A stretch of DNA of 64,000 nt from Panopea generosa (GCA_029582155.1 CM055898.1:25985245-26049244), one strand, 5' to 3'; numbered from the stretch's first letter, positions 49,501-60,012 are shown. The notes: generated by a model not told the origin, from the letters alone. Made by a program: numbers and translations.

Positions 49501-50270
49501 ATACGCTATTTTGGGACAACACTCGTACTATTGCAATACTATAATTATCATTATTTTTATTTACAATATATATAAGATAATTCTCCCACTCATTTCTTAA
49601 GATAAATTTTGTATAATTCTCAGGAATTTGCGTTATTATAAGTGGGAAGCGCGTTTTATTATTATTTACAAACATCAATGAACACCATAGACCGTTAAAT
49701 ATCTAACAACCTCCGGAAAAGTGACAAAACAAAAAATAACAAATATAAACACAACAAAAAAAACATCAAAGAAATAATAATAATAATGATGATGACGAAA
49801 GTATATATAAGAAATGGGTGTCTTAAGTACAGCAGATTGCGAATGTATGTCTTTATGGATATTGGTAGCGCATAAAGAAGTGTGCAATAGCCAATTCATT
49901 TTTACTAAGTTAGAATTAGAAAACAGTTAGGTATTAATAAATATGTATTATATACTTTTACGACGTAGTGTTGTACTTTGTTTATTTCAACTACATATAA
50001 CAGACATGACATTATGTGGTTCTATTCTATGTTTTTCGATTTGCAGAACTAAAATAACCTTTGTTCGCCCCCTTTTCCTTCTGGCCAGCGGTACACCAAG
50101 TCAAGTTCATTCATGGTCTGTTTATAAGCCGGATTTTTGGAATTCACTTATTTAGTGTTCAACCTATTTATAAATGCATCAAATCTTTGCGTCTGGAATC
50201 ATACTAAGGCTTATATCTAATATTTTGTGCAAAACATGTTAAAGCCAAATTATGGATAAGAAACACGATT
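46600..50270. other. AT-rich stretch, no gene seen
   Basis: Short open frames only. A CA-rich microsatellite-like run is at 48066-48090. A less AT-rich patch with many CG dinucleotides spans 48890-49200, but no frame or RNA was recognised in it. Confidence 0.5.
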
Positions 50271-50279
50271 CTCATAATA

Positions 50280-51106
50280 CACTGGCCCAAAATGAAAACT
50301 TTACATTGACTTCAAAAGTGTAACTTTTATTGATAAATATACACTCAGAGTTAAAAAAAAGTTTCATTGAAGTTTTATGGATACATTAATGTTTCTGTGT
50401 AATTTACTGAAAACAAATCTCTCATCACATTTTTTTTCTGGTCAATAAAGTGAAATAGGGTCAAAATGAAAATTCCAGAAAAGTGAAAATGATCATGTAG
50501 CATTTGAAAAAGACCTAAGGTGCTGACTAAGTTCAATAACTGATTTAATGGCAGAATCCAGTGTGAACTTCGTTTTTACGAATATATTCCTGAATATATG
50601 AACTTACGTCACACTTAATGAGCGTGTTTGGAATGCGTTGGCATTCCAACAGAAGTGCATTTCGGAGATCGTGTTTGTAATCAATTTGATGTTTGAACCT
50701 TACGCCACGATCCAATTCATTCCATACATGTTTTAATGGGGTTAAGGCTCAGGGATACAGAGGCATTGTCACTGGTTTCGCTTGTATTGCAAATGACGTC
50801 GGTGGCGCGTATGGCCAACGTGCACGAATTGTAACACGGTTTTTTCTAAAACGGTTTATGATCGTCTGTGCATGAACACCGTAACGCCAAGGAGTACGTG
50901 CTGTTGGTATGTAGGTAAGAAACGTCTACATAGATGTGTCGGTGTAAAACGTGTAAGTGAAAAATATTATACTTCGGAAATTTTGAGAGAAAAACAATAA
51001 TGATAAGACACGATTAAATCCTGATCGACATGCATAACACGTTTCGGAATATGTATGTTAACAAAAAAAAAATAATCAAACATCAAGTTTTCAATTTTGG
51101 TGAGTG
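50280..51106 (-). mobile_element. Internally deleted Tc1/mariner-type transposon
   Basis: The left end CACTGGCCCAAAATGAAAAC and the right end (reverse complement) CACTCACCAAAATTGAAAAC are imperfect inverted repeats. Both are bounded by TA (50278-50279 and 51107-51108), as expected for Tc1/mariner insertion. The inside holds a fused transposase relic on the minus strand. At about 830 bases it is roughly half the length of an autonomous element. Confidence 0.8.
50545..50935 (-). pseudogene. Tc1-like transposase remnant, central part deleted
   Basis: One frame on the minus strand gives HAQTIINRFRKNRVTIRARW, which resembles the end of the helix-turn-helix DNA-binding region and the following RARRP stretch. 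It passes almost at once to MPLYP, a stop, then TPLKHVWNELDRGVR. The latter is the 'DLNPIEHVWNELDRRVR' segment that holds the third catalytic residue; the acidic residue is Lys here. The first two catalytic aspartates are missing. The C-terminus ends at TAA (50545-50547). No activity is possible. Confidence 0.75.
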
Positions 51107-51109
51107 TAT

Positions 51110-52030
51110 GTTTATTAAAAAATGGTGATTTATCATTAAAACTGCTTGTTTCTGTTAATAAAAGTAATACTAATTGATGTTATATGTTATTTAAACCCTT
51201 TAGTGCTTAAGTCCACTTCTAAGAATGAAAGTGGTCATAATTTGAGCACAGGTTAAATAAACTGCTTGCATGCCTATGCAAATGAAGTACTCAAGCTCAT
51301 GACGTAGTTCGTGTTTCTATCACATGGCATCTGCCCGCATCATTGTTCTTGTCTGAATTTATAACGAAACAGTACTTGATTCAATAGAAAACTGAAAAAT
51401 AACTTTTTTTAATATTGTTTAGGTGTTTGAGTGTTGAGTATTAGCCATATAAAATCACTCAGTACTGCAAACATGTTAAGAAAACTTTAACTGGTATAGA
51501 CAACAAATTCGGAAATATAGAATATATTGTAATTCATTATTGATTTCATATAAAATGCAAAAGGTAATATTTTACTGTTAAGCTAAATCATCTTAAATTA
51601 AATCTAAATTAAACAACATTTTATTGACTTGTTTAAAATGACACAAAAACATTTCATATAAATATGTACTTCTCAAACGTGGTTCACTAAATAAATCGGT
51701 TGTTTACATTTTATGTTGTGCGAATTCCTTCCTCACTTGCGACTTTTTTCCATTGATTCCCCGTCGAAGTTCTGATGAACACACAGGAACTGACGATCGT
51801 TGCAATTCTGAGTGTGACTCGTAAGTCCTGAGAGTCCTTATCTGAAAGAAGCGATCACAGACCAAATAGATGTTCATACTAATTAAACGTTATTCATGTT
51901 ATTTTTATATTTTCGTGTGCATATTTTCATAGTTGTCAAATTTGAACTGGAAGAAGAAAACAGACTTAAATTAGACTAAAATTAATATTTAAAACGACCG
52001 AAAATTCCAAGAGCCTTTAAGTTAAATTAC
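51110..52030. other. Spacer, no gene seen
   Basis: No supported feature. Confidence 0.5.
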
Positions 52031-52037
52031 GATACCT

Positions 52038-52054
52038 TTATTATTATTATTATT

Positions 52055-52104
<50 letters not shown>

Positions 52105-52128
52105 TATCATCATCATTATTATTATTAA
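52038..52128. repeat. (ATT)n / (ATC)n microsatellite
   Basis: A run of TTA triplets changes into about 17 ATC triplets and back to ATT, giving an open poly-Asp/Asn frame on the minus strand that is not coding. Confidence 0.9.
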
Positions 52129-52461
52129 ACATTTTTGAAGTAATTAAGCACAATTTAGTACTTAGCCGCAGCATTAACAATGACATTTCCAAATAAATAA
52201 TAGAGCGCAAATTTGAAACTGAACGCAGTATGTCACCGCCCATGTCGACGTAGATACTTAAACATTAAAAAAGTCTTAGTATAACTTTATGTTTTGAACA
52301 AACGATTTGACACAACTGTGAATATTCTATATATAAATATATCGTCAGTAAGTGTAACGCAATTATTGTTTTTGCTATACTGCTTAACAAATGAATGCAA
52401 AATGTATATTATTTTGAATTATGAATACAAATATCGAAATACACCTTTTTACCAGATCAAA

Positions 52462-52467
52462 TTTATT
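52462..52467 (-). terminator. Candidate polyadenylation signal of astacin gene
   Basis: TTTATT on the plus strand gives AATAAA on the minus strand, about 190 bases after the proposed stop codon at 52654. In AT-rich DNA the motif is common, so support is weak. Confidence 0.3.
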
Positions 52468-52653
52468 ATAAAAAAGAATAACAATGAGAGTAAATCAAAA
52501 ACAATCTGAAATATATGCACTAATGTGTATATTTCGTTTGACCCTGCTGGTGTTTGGTTGTGGGGACACATTATGCAAGAAGTAGTCTGAGTCAATCCAA
52601 AAATATTACGTGTAGATGCTCCTCTGCTGGGTAATGTTAGGTTTTGAGAATTT

Positions 52654-52702
52654 TCAAAAATGTAAGATAGTTTTCGAAATATTTGACGTGACCAAAAGAG
52701 CA
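52654..52702 (-). CDS. Candidate last exon of astacin-like gene
   Basis: A strong acceptor (TTATTATTTTTTCCACTTCAG) precedes position 52702 on the minus strand. Joining it to the exon ending at 52920 restores the frame: AT plus T gives Ile, then 15 codons (ALLVTSNISKTILHF) to a TGA. The short tail has no domain. The phase fit and polypyrimidine tract favour it, but an alternative exon farther downstream cannot be excluded. Confidence 0.4.
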
Positions 52703-52919
52703 CTGAAGTGGAAAAAATAATAAAATGTAAAAGTGAAATGTAAAACAAAAGAAACAATTTGGTTCCTTGACATATTTTACCGTTTTATACTGCTACAGCT
52801 TTTATATACGACTGAAATTTACGTATGTGTGTGCTCCTAAAACGGAATTCGGTTTCCAAAATAATAAAACTATATTTACTGAAACAGTTGCATTGAGAAA
52901 TATCACACAATATACTTAC

Positions 52920-53240
52920 ATAATTACACAGAACCGTGTTTTTTTAGGTTGTATCACAATGAGCAAATATCCACTTGAACCTTGCCAATTTATCTCACCA
53001 TCTACATAATCAAAATTTGCAGTAACACTGGACCCGGTTTCAGAATCGTCCAACTCACTCAGGGAAGGATCACATGGAGAAACCGTTGGCTTGGTTGATA
53101 TCATTTCATTATCGTCCAACTCACTCAGGGAAGGATCACATGGAGAAACCGTGGGCTTGGTTGATAACATTTCATTATCGTCCAACTCATTGAGACAAGG
53201 GCGGTTAGGATTTTTGTCACGATCATCCGTTATTTGAGTA
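52920..53240 (-). CDS. Astacin-like gene, exon with 22-residue duplication
   Basis: The acceptor TTTCACTTTAG ends at 53241 and a GTAAGT donor starts at 52919. With these sites the exon joins the main exon in frame (GT plus T, Val). The protein reads TQITDDRDKNPNRPCLNELD, then two copies of a 22-residue unit (LDDNEM, STKPTVSPCDPSLSE). The two 66-base DNA copies at 53047-53112 and 53113-53178 differ at only two positions, so the duplication is recent. The exon then reads DYVDGEINWQGSSGY, which matches the VDDEGKWQGWSGI that opens the second CGPN module in the main exon. The repeat region is acidic, Ser/Thr/Pro-rich and probably a flexible linker. Confidence 0.65.
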
Positions 53241-53309
53241 CTAAAGTGAAAATAATATTTACAAAATGTAAAACAAATACATCAAATCGATGGTGCTGCA
53301 GAAATGGAT

Positions 53310-53395
53310 ATACTTTTGAGAGGCCATGCAATCGCACCTGGAATCGAACTCGCGACCAACATTTCCACTGCAGTACCACCAGTTTACATTATCTA
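53310..53395 (-). other. tRNA-like SINE fragment in an intron
   Basis: The minus strand has CTGGTGGTACTGCAGTGG and a good B-box in GCGAGTTCGATTCCAGGTGC, spaced like a tRNA. It has no intact cloverleaf and lies in the intron between two astacin-gene exons, so it is probably a truncated SINE head. Confidence 0.5.
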
Positions 53396-53595
53396 TTTCG
53401 TTCCGTATTTTGCTCAATCAATAATAAAAAAATCAATTCTAAATAAAAACAACCAATGAAAGTGCAAACATTGATAATAAGATTTCGACGTTGTAGTTCG
53501 TTAAACATGTTTCATTATGGAACAATTTATGCATAAGGAGCAACACTTTATTTATAAAAACATTCGCATGAAGAAATATCACGTAATTTACTTAC

Positions 53596-54887
53596 ACATT
53601 CTCAACGCCACTATTTCTTTTCAGAACAGGCCAATTTCCGATGCAGTTGTTGTAGTCATAGTCTGCATATAATTCTTTACCACAACTGTTGCATGGATAT
53701 CCGTTGTTCGGCCCGCACATTCCGTCTCTGGTTAATTTGTAGACTTTGTCAGTTGAAGGATCTTGTCTGTATTCTATAACCTGTTCCATATCCTTTCTCC
53801 CGCAATACAGGATTCCACTCCAACCTTGCCATTTACCCTCATCATCTACGCACCGTTCTCTATCTCTACTTCGAGGATGCTTTAATACTCTGCATGCTGG
53901 ACAGTTAGGACCTTTATTAGGACCACATTTACCATCCGTCATCAGAGGCGCTGGATTGTTGTGTTCTTTTGTCACCTCTCTTTCGCAGTAGAGGAAACCA
54001 GTCGATGGACTGATACTAGGATTGTAGGTTTCGCTTTTGCAAGGTCGGTATAGGAGGTTTAAGCCAACTTTGTCCAACTCACTCATAACTTCTGAACGAT
54101 TTTTGAAGTTTTTCAGTTTCCAAACTGGATCTGCATCTTGTTTTCTTTGCAACTCCTCTGACTCATGATACATCATAATGCTAAGTGGATCAAAGCGCGT
54201 GATTCCCAAATATCCATCATCTTCTTCATATTGGCATTTCAATTTTGAACCACAATTTACAATCAAGTACAGCCTAGCATAAATGCGTTTCATTTCATGT
54301 TGAAATCCAAGTGCATGGAGCAGTTCGTGGGTACTTGTTCCTTTCCAGCTTCCTTGCCAGTTGCTTTCCAGAAATATTTTACATTGCCCAGAAATAAGAA
54401 CGTTTCGTTTTGTGCGACATCCACTTTCGATGCTTTCAACTACGATTATTGAATCCTCTTCTTTAAAAACAAGGAATAGCTTAAGACCAGGAGCTGCCAA
54501 ATTTATGTCATTAATGGAGTTGCGTATATGGATAAGCCATTTGCCGTTCAGATTGTCATTTAAAAATATCGGAATCTTTTTCACATCTGATTCTGTTCCA
54601 AGCTCGTGCAATGCTTGAATACGATAAAACAATTTGCATGTTTCCAGATAATCGAGCCTCAACAATTTGTCCAATGAAAGTTTAGTATATACTTCTTCAA
54701 GCGTGCTTAGCAAACGTGTTGTGTCGACAATAATAGCTGGCATTTTCATTTTTAATGGTTCATTTAAGCTTTTCTCAAGTTGTAAGCTTGGAGGCTTTGA
54801 TGGTAAATCCAACTCTGGTTTTTCCACATTTAAAATATCACGTCTGTCAGACTTACCCTCCAGATGATTTTTTTTCAGTGTTGGCAT
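53596..54887 (-). CDS. Astacin-family (M12A) zinc metalloprotease, main exon
   Basis: Residues 187-198 are HELLHALGFQHE, the astacin form of the zinc site, with His187, His191 and His197 as ligands and Glu188 catalytic. SIMMY at 236-240 is the Met-turn, with Tyr240 the expected fifth ligand; the usual SIMHY has Met in place of His here. The preceding 100 residues resemble the N-terminal half of the protease domain, and residues 1-95 could be a propeptide. C-terminal to the protease are two Cys-rich modules (about 297-340 and 358-405), each with YC, then DGKCGPN-GP-C-C. Astacins are secreted or membrane-anchored, but no signal peptide is present. An acceptor (ACGTTTCAG) ends at 54899 and the frame continues upstream of the ATG, so a 5' exon with the signal peptide is missing. 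The exon ends at a GTAAGT donor (53595-53590). The protein is presumably extracellular; its substrate is unknown. Confidence 0.85.
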
Positions 54888-54899
54888 TGCGAGATAAGC

Positions 54900-55700
54900 T
54901 GAAACGTTACAATCATATAATAATAATTTGATTAAACATCTTATACATCGAAAATGTTACATAAACAAATAAAGTTACAGAAACACACACGTATATTATA
55001 AATATATAGTTACATACAAATATTCAACGAGAATGTTTATCACTAATAGTTGTCGACACACTTTTAACCGCTGCATCTTATCTAGTATTCAAACTGCATT
55101 TTAATATCACTATTTCAGATTTATACCCATTACATTTCCATAGCTCTTGTGTTATTTTTTTCAGTTACTAAATGTTTTGTTTGAAAAATGCCTCTTTGTT
55201 TTCTGCTTTAAGCAATCTTACATACTCGGCCAATACCGTAATCCTTCGGCATTAGGCCTCGTTCGAAGTCCAGGGATACAGCAAAATGGAATTGTAGTCT
55301 AGCTTTTACGCAGATTATGCAAATGAATCATTGTCATTGGTCATTTCTTTATCATAACACGCTGAATGACTTGAAATATATAGATATGTATAACTATAAG
55401 GTGGCATAAATTATCAAATACGACACAGAATTGTTGCTAGATATGGGCAAAGATATAATTGCATGTATTGTACTATGACGTCTCAGCTTTCGTTTTAGCT
55501 TTGTTGGTTTTTGATATTGCACCGCAGTTAAAACCAACCCGGTCGTAATAATTAAAGGTACACAAATTGTATTGTATTTATATAAAAATCATAATCCTTT
55601 CACCGGTATAAAATAAGTCATCTAAATATGCTATTGAAACATCCGAAAAATATGTACCGCTAGCGGGCGCTGTTAACGAGATGACTTGAGAATGCCCTAC
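54900..55700. other. Region upstream of the main astacin exon
   Basis: It should be intron (acceptor at 54899), but no exon coding a signal peptide with a matching phase 1 donor was recognised before the LINE that begins near 55.7 kb. Confidence 0.4.
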
Positions 55701-55813
55701 TGGTCTGTGATGGCTATAGTATATATTTTTAAATATCACAATATTAACCCTTTGGGGCGGCGTCTTGACCCTTATGGGAAGAATTTCAATGTCATTCTTA
55801 CTAGACAACAAGC

Positions 55814-55825
55814 ACCCCCCCCCCC
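55814..55825. repeat. Poly-C tract upstream of LINE ORF1
   Basis: Twelve C in the presumed 5' UTR of the LINE. Confidence 0.7.
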
Positions 55826-55991
55826 ACCCATCCCCTATACACCCAAGCTCCGGTTAATGGACACTGCTATGGCGGTTCTTTATTAGAGCGGGAAAAAAAT
55901 CGATGTAATCAGCACTAAATACATGTATTTTTAAATTTGTTTATAGAAATTTGTGAAATATAACCACGGTGTACAATAGTGAAAGGATAAT

Positions 55992-57020
55992 TTGGACATA
56001 ATGGATAAAAATAGCGCCAATATTCAGCAAGTAAGTGAAATGAACACTGCACAAAGTCAAAACCAAAATGGCGCCCCCATTGTCTTCATGCAAGAAAGGG
56101 ACATTTTCGGGAACAGACGCCCTGAAACACAAGAATGGCTTAAACACACTGAGATGTTTGAAGCACTTTCTGGCAAAATTGACCATACACACATAACTGG
56201 TCTCCAACGTGTTAACGGACTTTGGAGGATATACATTGACAATCTTGATGACAAAGTTTGTTTACTTGCAGAGGGGGTTCCCATACGGGGGAAAACAATA
56301 CAACTTCTGTCAACAAATCCAGGTCGTCTAGATGGCGAAAATGTGTTAAAGGTACGTGTAAAGGATGTGCCATTGTCAACCGATGACGGCATCATCGCGA
56401 GAACCTTAATCCTGATAGGTATAGAAGTAATATCACTGATTCGGGAAAAGCTCCGTATTAATGGTAAACTCGTCAACTGTGAAACAGGTGATAGGCTCAT
56501 CACCGTAAAGGCTTCTTCGGTAAAAGAACCTCTTAACCGGTTTATGTCATTCGCCCAATTTACAGGTAAAGTGTACCACGTTGGTCAAGACGCAAAAAGG
56601 AAACAAACATGTTCCAAACGCCTAGAAGACGGTCATACATTTAGACAATGTGAAAACGACAGGAAATGTTCTAAATGTCTGCAATTTGGACACAAAAAAA
56701 ATGGTTGTGGCTTTAACAATACCCTTTTTGAGCCCCAGTGCGCGGTTACAAATGAAGACGCACAAGACGTAAACAAAAGCATACGTGACCATCCATTCAC
56801 GTCTACATCGGTAGACAATGAAAAGAAGACACCTAAACCACGTGACCAACCAGACGACACTCGTAAAAATCGTAAGAAAACCATATCGAGTAAAACAAAC
56901 AAGACAACATTACCCACCCAGCAGCCGATCGACTTTTATATGAGTAATAGTCAAAACAAACACCAAACACCAAATAAGGAAAAGAAAAGAAACATCAGAT
57001 CACCGCCGGCTCCGGCCTAA
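55992..57020 (+). CDS. LINE ORF1 protein (nucleic-acid-binding, CCHC)
   Basis: An intact frame of 342 residues with an ATG (local context GACATAATGG) is open to its end. Residues 60-190 look like an RRM-type fold of LINE ORF1 proteins (GLWRIYIDN, then VRVKDVPLSTDDG). Two CCHC zinc knuckles follow. The second, C223-x2-C-x4-H-x4-C236, is intact. The first (C204 to C217) has Arg at the second Cys position, which would weaken zinc binding. The C-terminal 100 residues are Lys/Thr/Pro-rich and basic. ORF1 proteins coat element RNA and act as chaperones. The frame ends just before the poly-C tract, beyond which an acidic sequence in another frame (SEEDEKSDDDKQ) may be the original C-terminus. Confidence 0.8.
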   Translation: MDIMDKNSANIQQVSEMNTAQSQNQNGAPIVFMQERDIFGNRRPETQEWLKHTEMFEALSGKIDHTHITGLQRVNGLWRIYIDNLDDKVCLLAEGVPIRGKTIQLLSTNPGRLDGENVLKVRVKDVPLSTDDGIIARTLILIGIEVISLIREKLRINGKLVNCETGDRLITVKASSVKEPLNRFMSFAQFTGKVYHVGQDAKRKQTCSKRLEDGHTFRQCENDRKCSKCLQFGHKKNGCGFNNTLFEPQCAVTNEDAQDVNKSIRDHPFTSTSVDNEKKTPKPRDQPDDTRKNRKKTISSKTNKTTLPTQQPIDFYMSNSQNKHQTPNKEKKRNIRSPPAPA

Positions 57021-57049
57021 ATGCTAAATGATGGAAACAAGAAAGCTTG

Positions 57050-57082
57050 CCCCCCCCCCTCCCCCCCCCCCCCCCCCCCCCC
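57050..57082. repeat. Poly-C tract between ORF1 and ORF2
   Basis: 32 C with one T at 57060. Before slippage it could have encoded a proline run joining ORF1 to the acidic tail after it. Confidence 0.85.
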
Positions 57083-57779
57083 AGCGAAGAAGACGAAAAG
57101 TCAGACGATGATAAACAATAACTGTCTATTTTAAAATTACGTGATGGATCAGATATACATGATATTCCCAAATGGACTAATGATTCTGAATACGATTTTG
57201 TTCTTGTTTAATTATCACATTTACGTGGAATTAAACATAATTTATCACCGGTTAACGGTTTGAACAATTAAAAAACGCTATTTATATTTAGATATAGTGG
57301 TGAAAACAGATATGAACTCTAAACTCTAAAATATTGATTTAAAATATCTATTTAGTATTGTATGTATAAAACATGTTTTTCTTAAATATAATAATATGTA
57401 TCATGTCTGCAAACACTTTATGGGACAGAAACATAAATTTTCTCACCATATACCATTTGCAAAGATGAAATCATTTTGTGTCGTCTTATTTCAGAATATG
57501 CTTATACAATAGCAAGTTATGTAAATCGGCTGGTATCCTGCGCAAACACGATAGGCTCTACATCGTTACAACTGTAATGATAACGGAAAGTTTTGTGTTG
57601 CGCCGGGAACCAAAGGGCAAATATCGGCATTATTTTATCTACTCGATAAAATCAGTACTCGCTAATGCACGGACAGTATATCTTATAAAGCTAGACAATA
57701 GGCGGACATCAAGCGTAGCTCTTACCTGTAAGCGTACCTACCATACACCTGTCATACTTTAATTACACGTGTTTAAGAA
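57083..57779 (+). other. LINE inter-ORF region
   Basis: It contains the acidic tail (to TAA at about 57119) and IHDIPKWTNDSEYDFVLV in a further frame. About 560 bases without convincing coding sequence follow before ORF2. Confidence 0.5.
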
Positions 57780-58487
57780 ATGAGTCCGAACTATAAGGAT
57801 ATAGTGCATTTTATTTCTTTAAATGCACAAGGCCTGCGCAATAGTGCCAAACGAGCACGACTAAGAGAATATATTTCTCAACAAAAGGCTAATATTATTT
57901 TTCTACAAGAAACTCATTTCACACAAGATATGGAAATTTTAGTACAAAATGAATTTAATTTTTTTGAAGTGCATAATTCGTACGGTAACAATGTCAGTAG
58001 AGGCTGCACTATTTTAATTGAAAAATCACTAAACGTGGAAGTTATTGATTTTAAATCAGATCAAAATGGTAGATATATCTTAATAAATTTAGAATTAGAA
58101 AAAAACTTTTTTACACTTCGTAATATTTATGCACCAAACGATTTAAGGTTAAGAAACATTTTTTTCAAATCATTAGACCAATTATTAAAACAATTGTCTC
58201 TCGGTCTAAAATTAGTAGCTGGGGATTATAATCAGACTTTGTCGGATTTAGATAGAAAAAGCAGAAAGAAAACTTGCGCTCATCAAAAAGAAAATTCCGA
58301 TTTACACGAAATGATTATTTTACACAAATTAAATGACATTTGGAGAGAAATAAATAAAAATAAAACTCATTACACATGGAGACGCTTAAATGGTACAGAA
58401 AAAAGAAGAATAGATTTTTGGTTAACAGATGCTAATATAAGACCTGCCATACACACAGCGGATATACGACCTGCTCAAATAAAATAA
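57780..58487 (+). pseudogene. LINE ORF2 endonuclease domain
   Basis: A 235-residue frame begins MSPNYKDIVHFISLNAQGLR. APE-type endonuclease motifs are in order: LNAQGL (Asn), FLQETHF (catalytic Glu), RNIYAPN, VAGDYNQTLSDLDR (Asp/Asn), HYTWRR and RRIDFWLTDA. The final SDH motif reads TDH and lies just past the stop at 58485-58487. A frameshift there separates it from what follows. The domain is otherwise complete. It would nick target DNA to prime reverse transcription. Confidence 0.85.
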
Positions 58488-59160
58488 ACCGATCACTTAG
58501 CTTTTCTTTAAAAATAATAAACTTATCGAACAGAGGGCCTAATTTTTGGAAGATGAATAATACATATCTAAAAGACAAAGAATATATTAATTTAATAAAT
58601 AAAACAATAGAGCAATGCTTAACAGATTTCGAACAAAGAGTAAACAACCAAACACTCTGAGATTATTGTAAAGTTTTAATCAAGGAAAAATCTATTATAT
58701 ATGCAAACATTAAAACAAAAGAAAGAAATAATACTTTAAAAAATTTAGAAAACCGTCTTAAAACTATAATAGATTTAGATAATGAATATGAAAATAATGA
58801 CAAAATTAAAAAATAAAAACAAGCAATTGAAAAGGAAATAGAAAATATTTAAAATTTTAAAGCCACAGGAGCACAAATAAGGTCACGTACGGAAAGTTTA
58901 GAGAATGATGAAAAATTATCAAATTTATTTTTAGGTTTAGAAAAATCAAGACAAACACGAAAAGTCATGTATAGTTTAAATGTTAATGGAGAACGTATCA
59001 CCGACATCAAAAAAATTATTAAACAAGAAGTTAATTTTTATAAAAATTATATTCATCAGACGACATTGATACTGATTCGATTGGTTCATATTTAAACAAT
59101 ACCACATTCAAAAGAAAATTATCATGTGACGAAGCTAAAAGCCGCGACGGTCTTTTAACA
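58488..59160 (+). pseudogene. LINE ORF2 linker, frameshifted
   Basis: Translations give GPNFWKMNNTYLKDKEYINL, then a Lys-rich coiled-coil-like stretch, then SNLFLGLEKSRQTRKVMYSL, typical of the region before RT in Tx1/L1 ORF2. At least three stops and one frameshift are present. Confidence 0.75.
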
Positions 59161-59740
59161 ATGGAAGAAGTAACCAAATCAATTTTTGTAATGAAAGCTA
59201 ATCGTTCACCAGGCTTAAGCGGGATAACAATGGAATTTTATCAGACTTTCTGGGAGAAAATAAAAGTACTTGTACTAAATTCTTTAAACGAAGGTTTCGT
59301 CAGGGGTGAACTCTCACAACTTCAAAAACAAGGGGTACTTTCTTTACTTGATAAAAAAGGTGACCCTGAAAAATTGGAAAATTGTCGTCCTATATCATTA
59401 CTTAACACAGATTACAAAACCGCTACACGTGCACTTGCAATGCGTTTACAAACAGTTTTACCTAGCATAATAAGTATGGACCAACAGGGGTACTTAAAAA
59501 ATAGGTTTATTGGCTACAATATTAGGCAAATACAAGATAAAATAGACTATACTGAAAAACTAGACATCGAAGGAGCAATTTTGTTTCTCGATTTCAGAAA
59601 AGCTTTTGAAACAGTTAGTTGGAATTTTTTATTTGCTGTTTTAATACATTTCGGATTCAATGCATCTTTTACTACATTAGTCAGAACTATTTATAATAAC
59701 TGTTCATCCTGCATAATGAATAATGGCTGGAAGTCGGACT
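59161..59740 (+). pseudogene. LINE ORF2 reverse transcriptase, interrupted
   Basis: The frame starts MEEVTKSIFVMKANRSPGLS and continues GITMEFYQTFWEKIK, NCRPISLLNTDYKTATRALA and QQGYLKNRFIGYNIRQIQD. Motif A is FLDFRKAFETVSW, keeping the first catalytic Asp. It stops at CIMNNGWKSD, where the nested LINE begins; the expected RQGCPLSP and YADD boxes are absent. Confidence 0.85.
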
Positions 59741-59924
59741 TATTTATTTATATTTATTCTCTTTAATTCCTCCGATTACAGAGATTTTATGGTACATGAA
59801 CACAATGCAAACATATGTATAAGGTGACAAACAACAAATATGAAAACAAAAATACAAGAACATTAGCAAATTGTAGTAGGCAATAATGAATAATTGCACG
59901 TTCGCTCGCTTGCCAGTGGCCATA

Positions 59925-60012
59925 CCCACCTGCACACGCATGCACAGAGACACACACGCAGACATAGACACACACACAATGACAGACACACACACACACA
60001 CATACACATATA
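59925..60012. repeat. (CA)n-rich microsatellite in LINE 3' UTR
   Basis: Imperfect CACACA runs with interspersed GA and TA, in the 3' untranslated part of the nested LINE. Confidence 0.85.

Larger units (their letters stand above)
55700..59740 (+). mobile_element. Tx1/L1-like LINE, 5' part (host of nested insertion)
   Basis: It has a presumed 5' UTR, ORF1, a poly-C spacer and ORF2 up to the middle of RT. It is better preserved than the relic at 0.9-4.8 kb. Coding sequence stops abruptly after WKSD at about 59736 and resumes at 63571. The exact 5' end is not determined. Confidence 0.85.

Noticed and set aside
50693-50875. 60-codon plus-strand frame inside the Tc1-like element
   Set aside because: It is the shadow of the transposase relic, which reads on the minus strand.
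52022-52243. Poly-Asp/Asn protein on the minus strand
   Set aside because: Translation of the ATC/ATT microsatellite.
53746-54867. Plus-strand frames of 66-85 codons opposite the astacin exon
   Set aside because: Antisense shadows of a frame with a clear protease signature.
56057-56917. Minus-strand frames of 75-148 codons opposite LINE ORF1
   Set aside because: Shadows of ORF1, which has recognisable CCHC knuckles on the plus strand.
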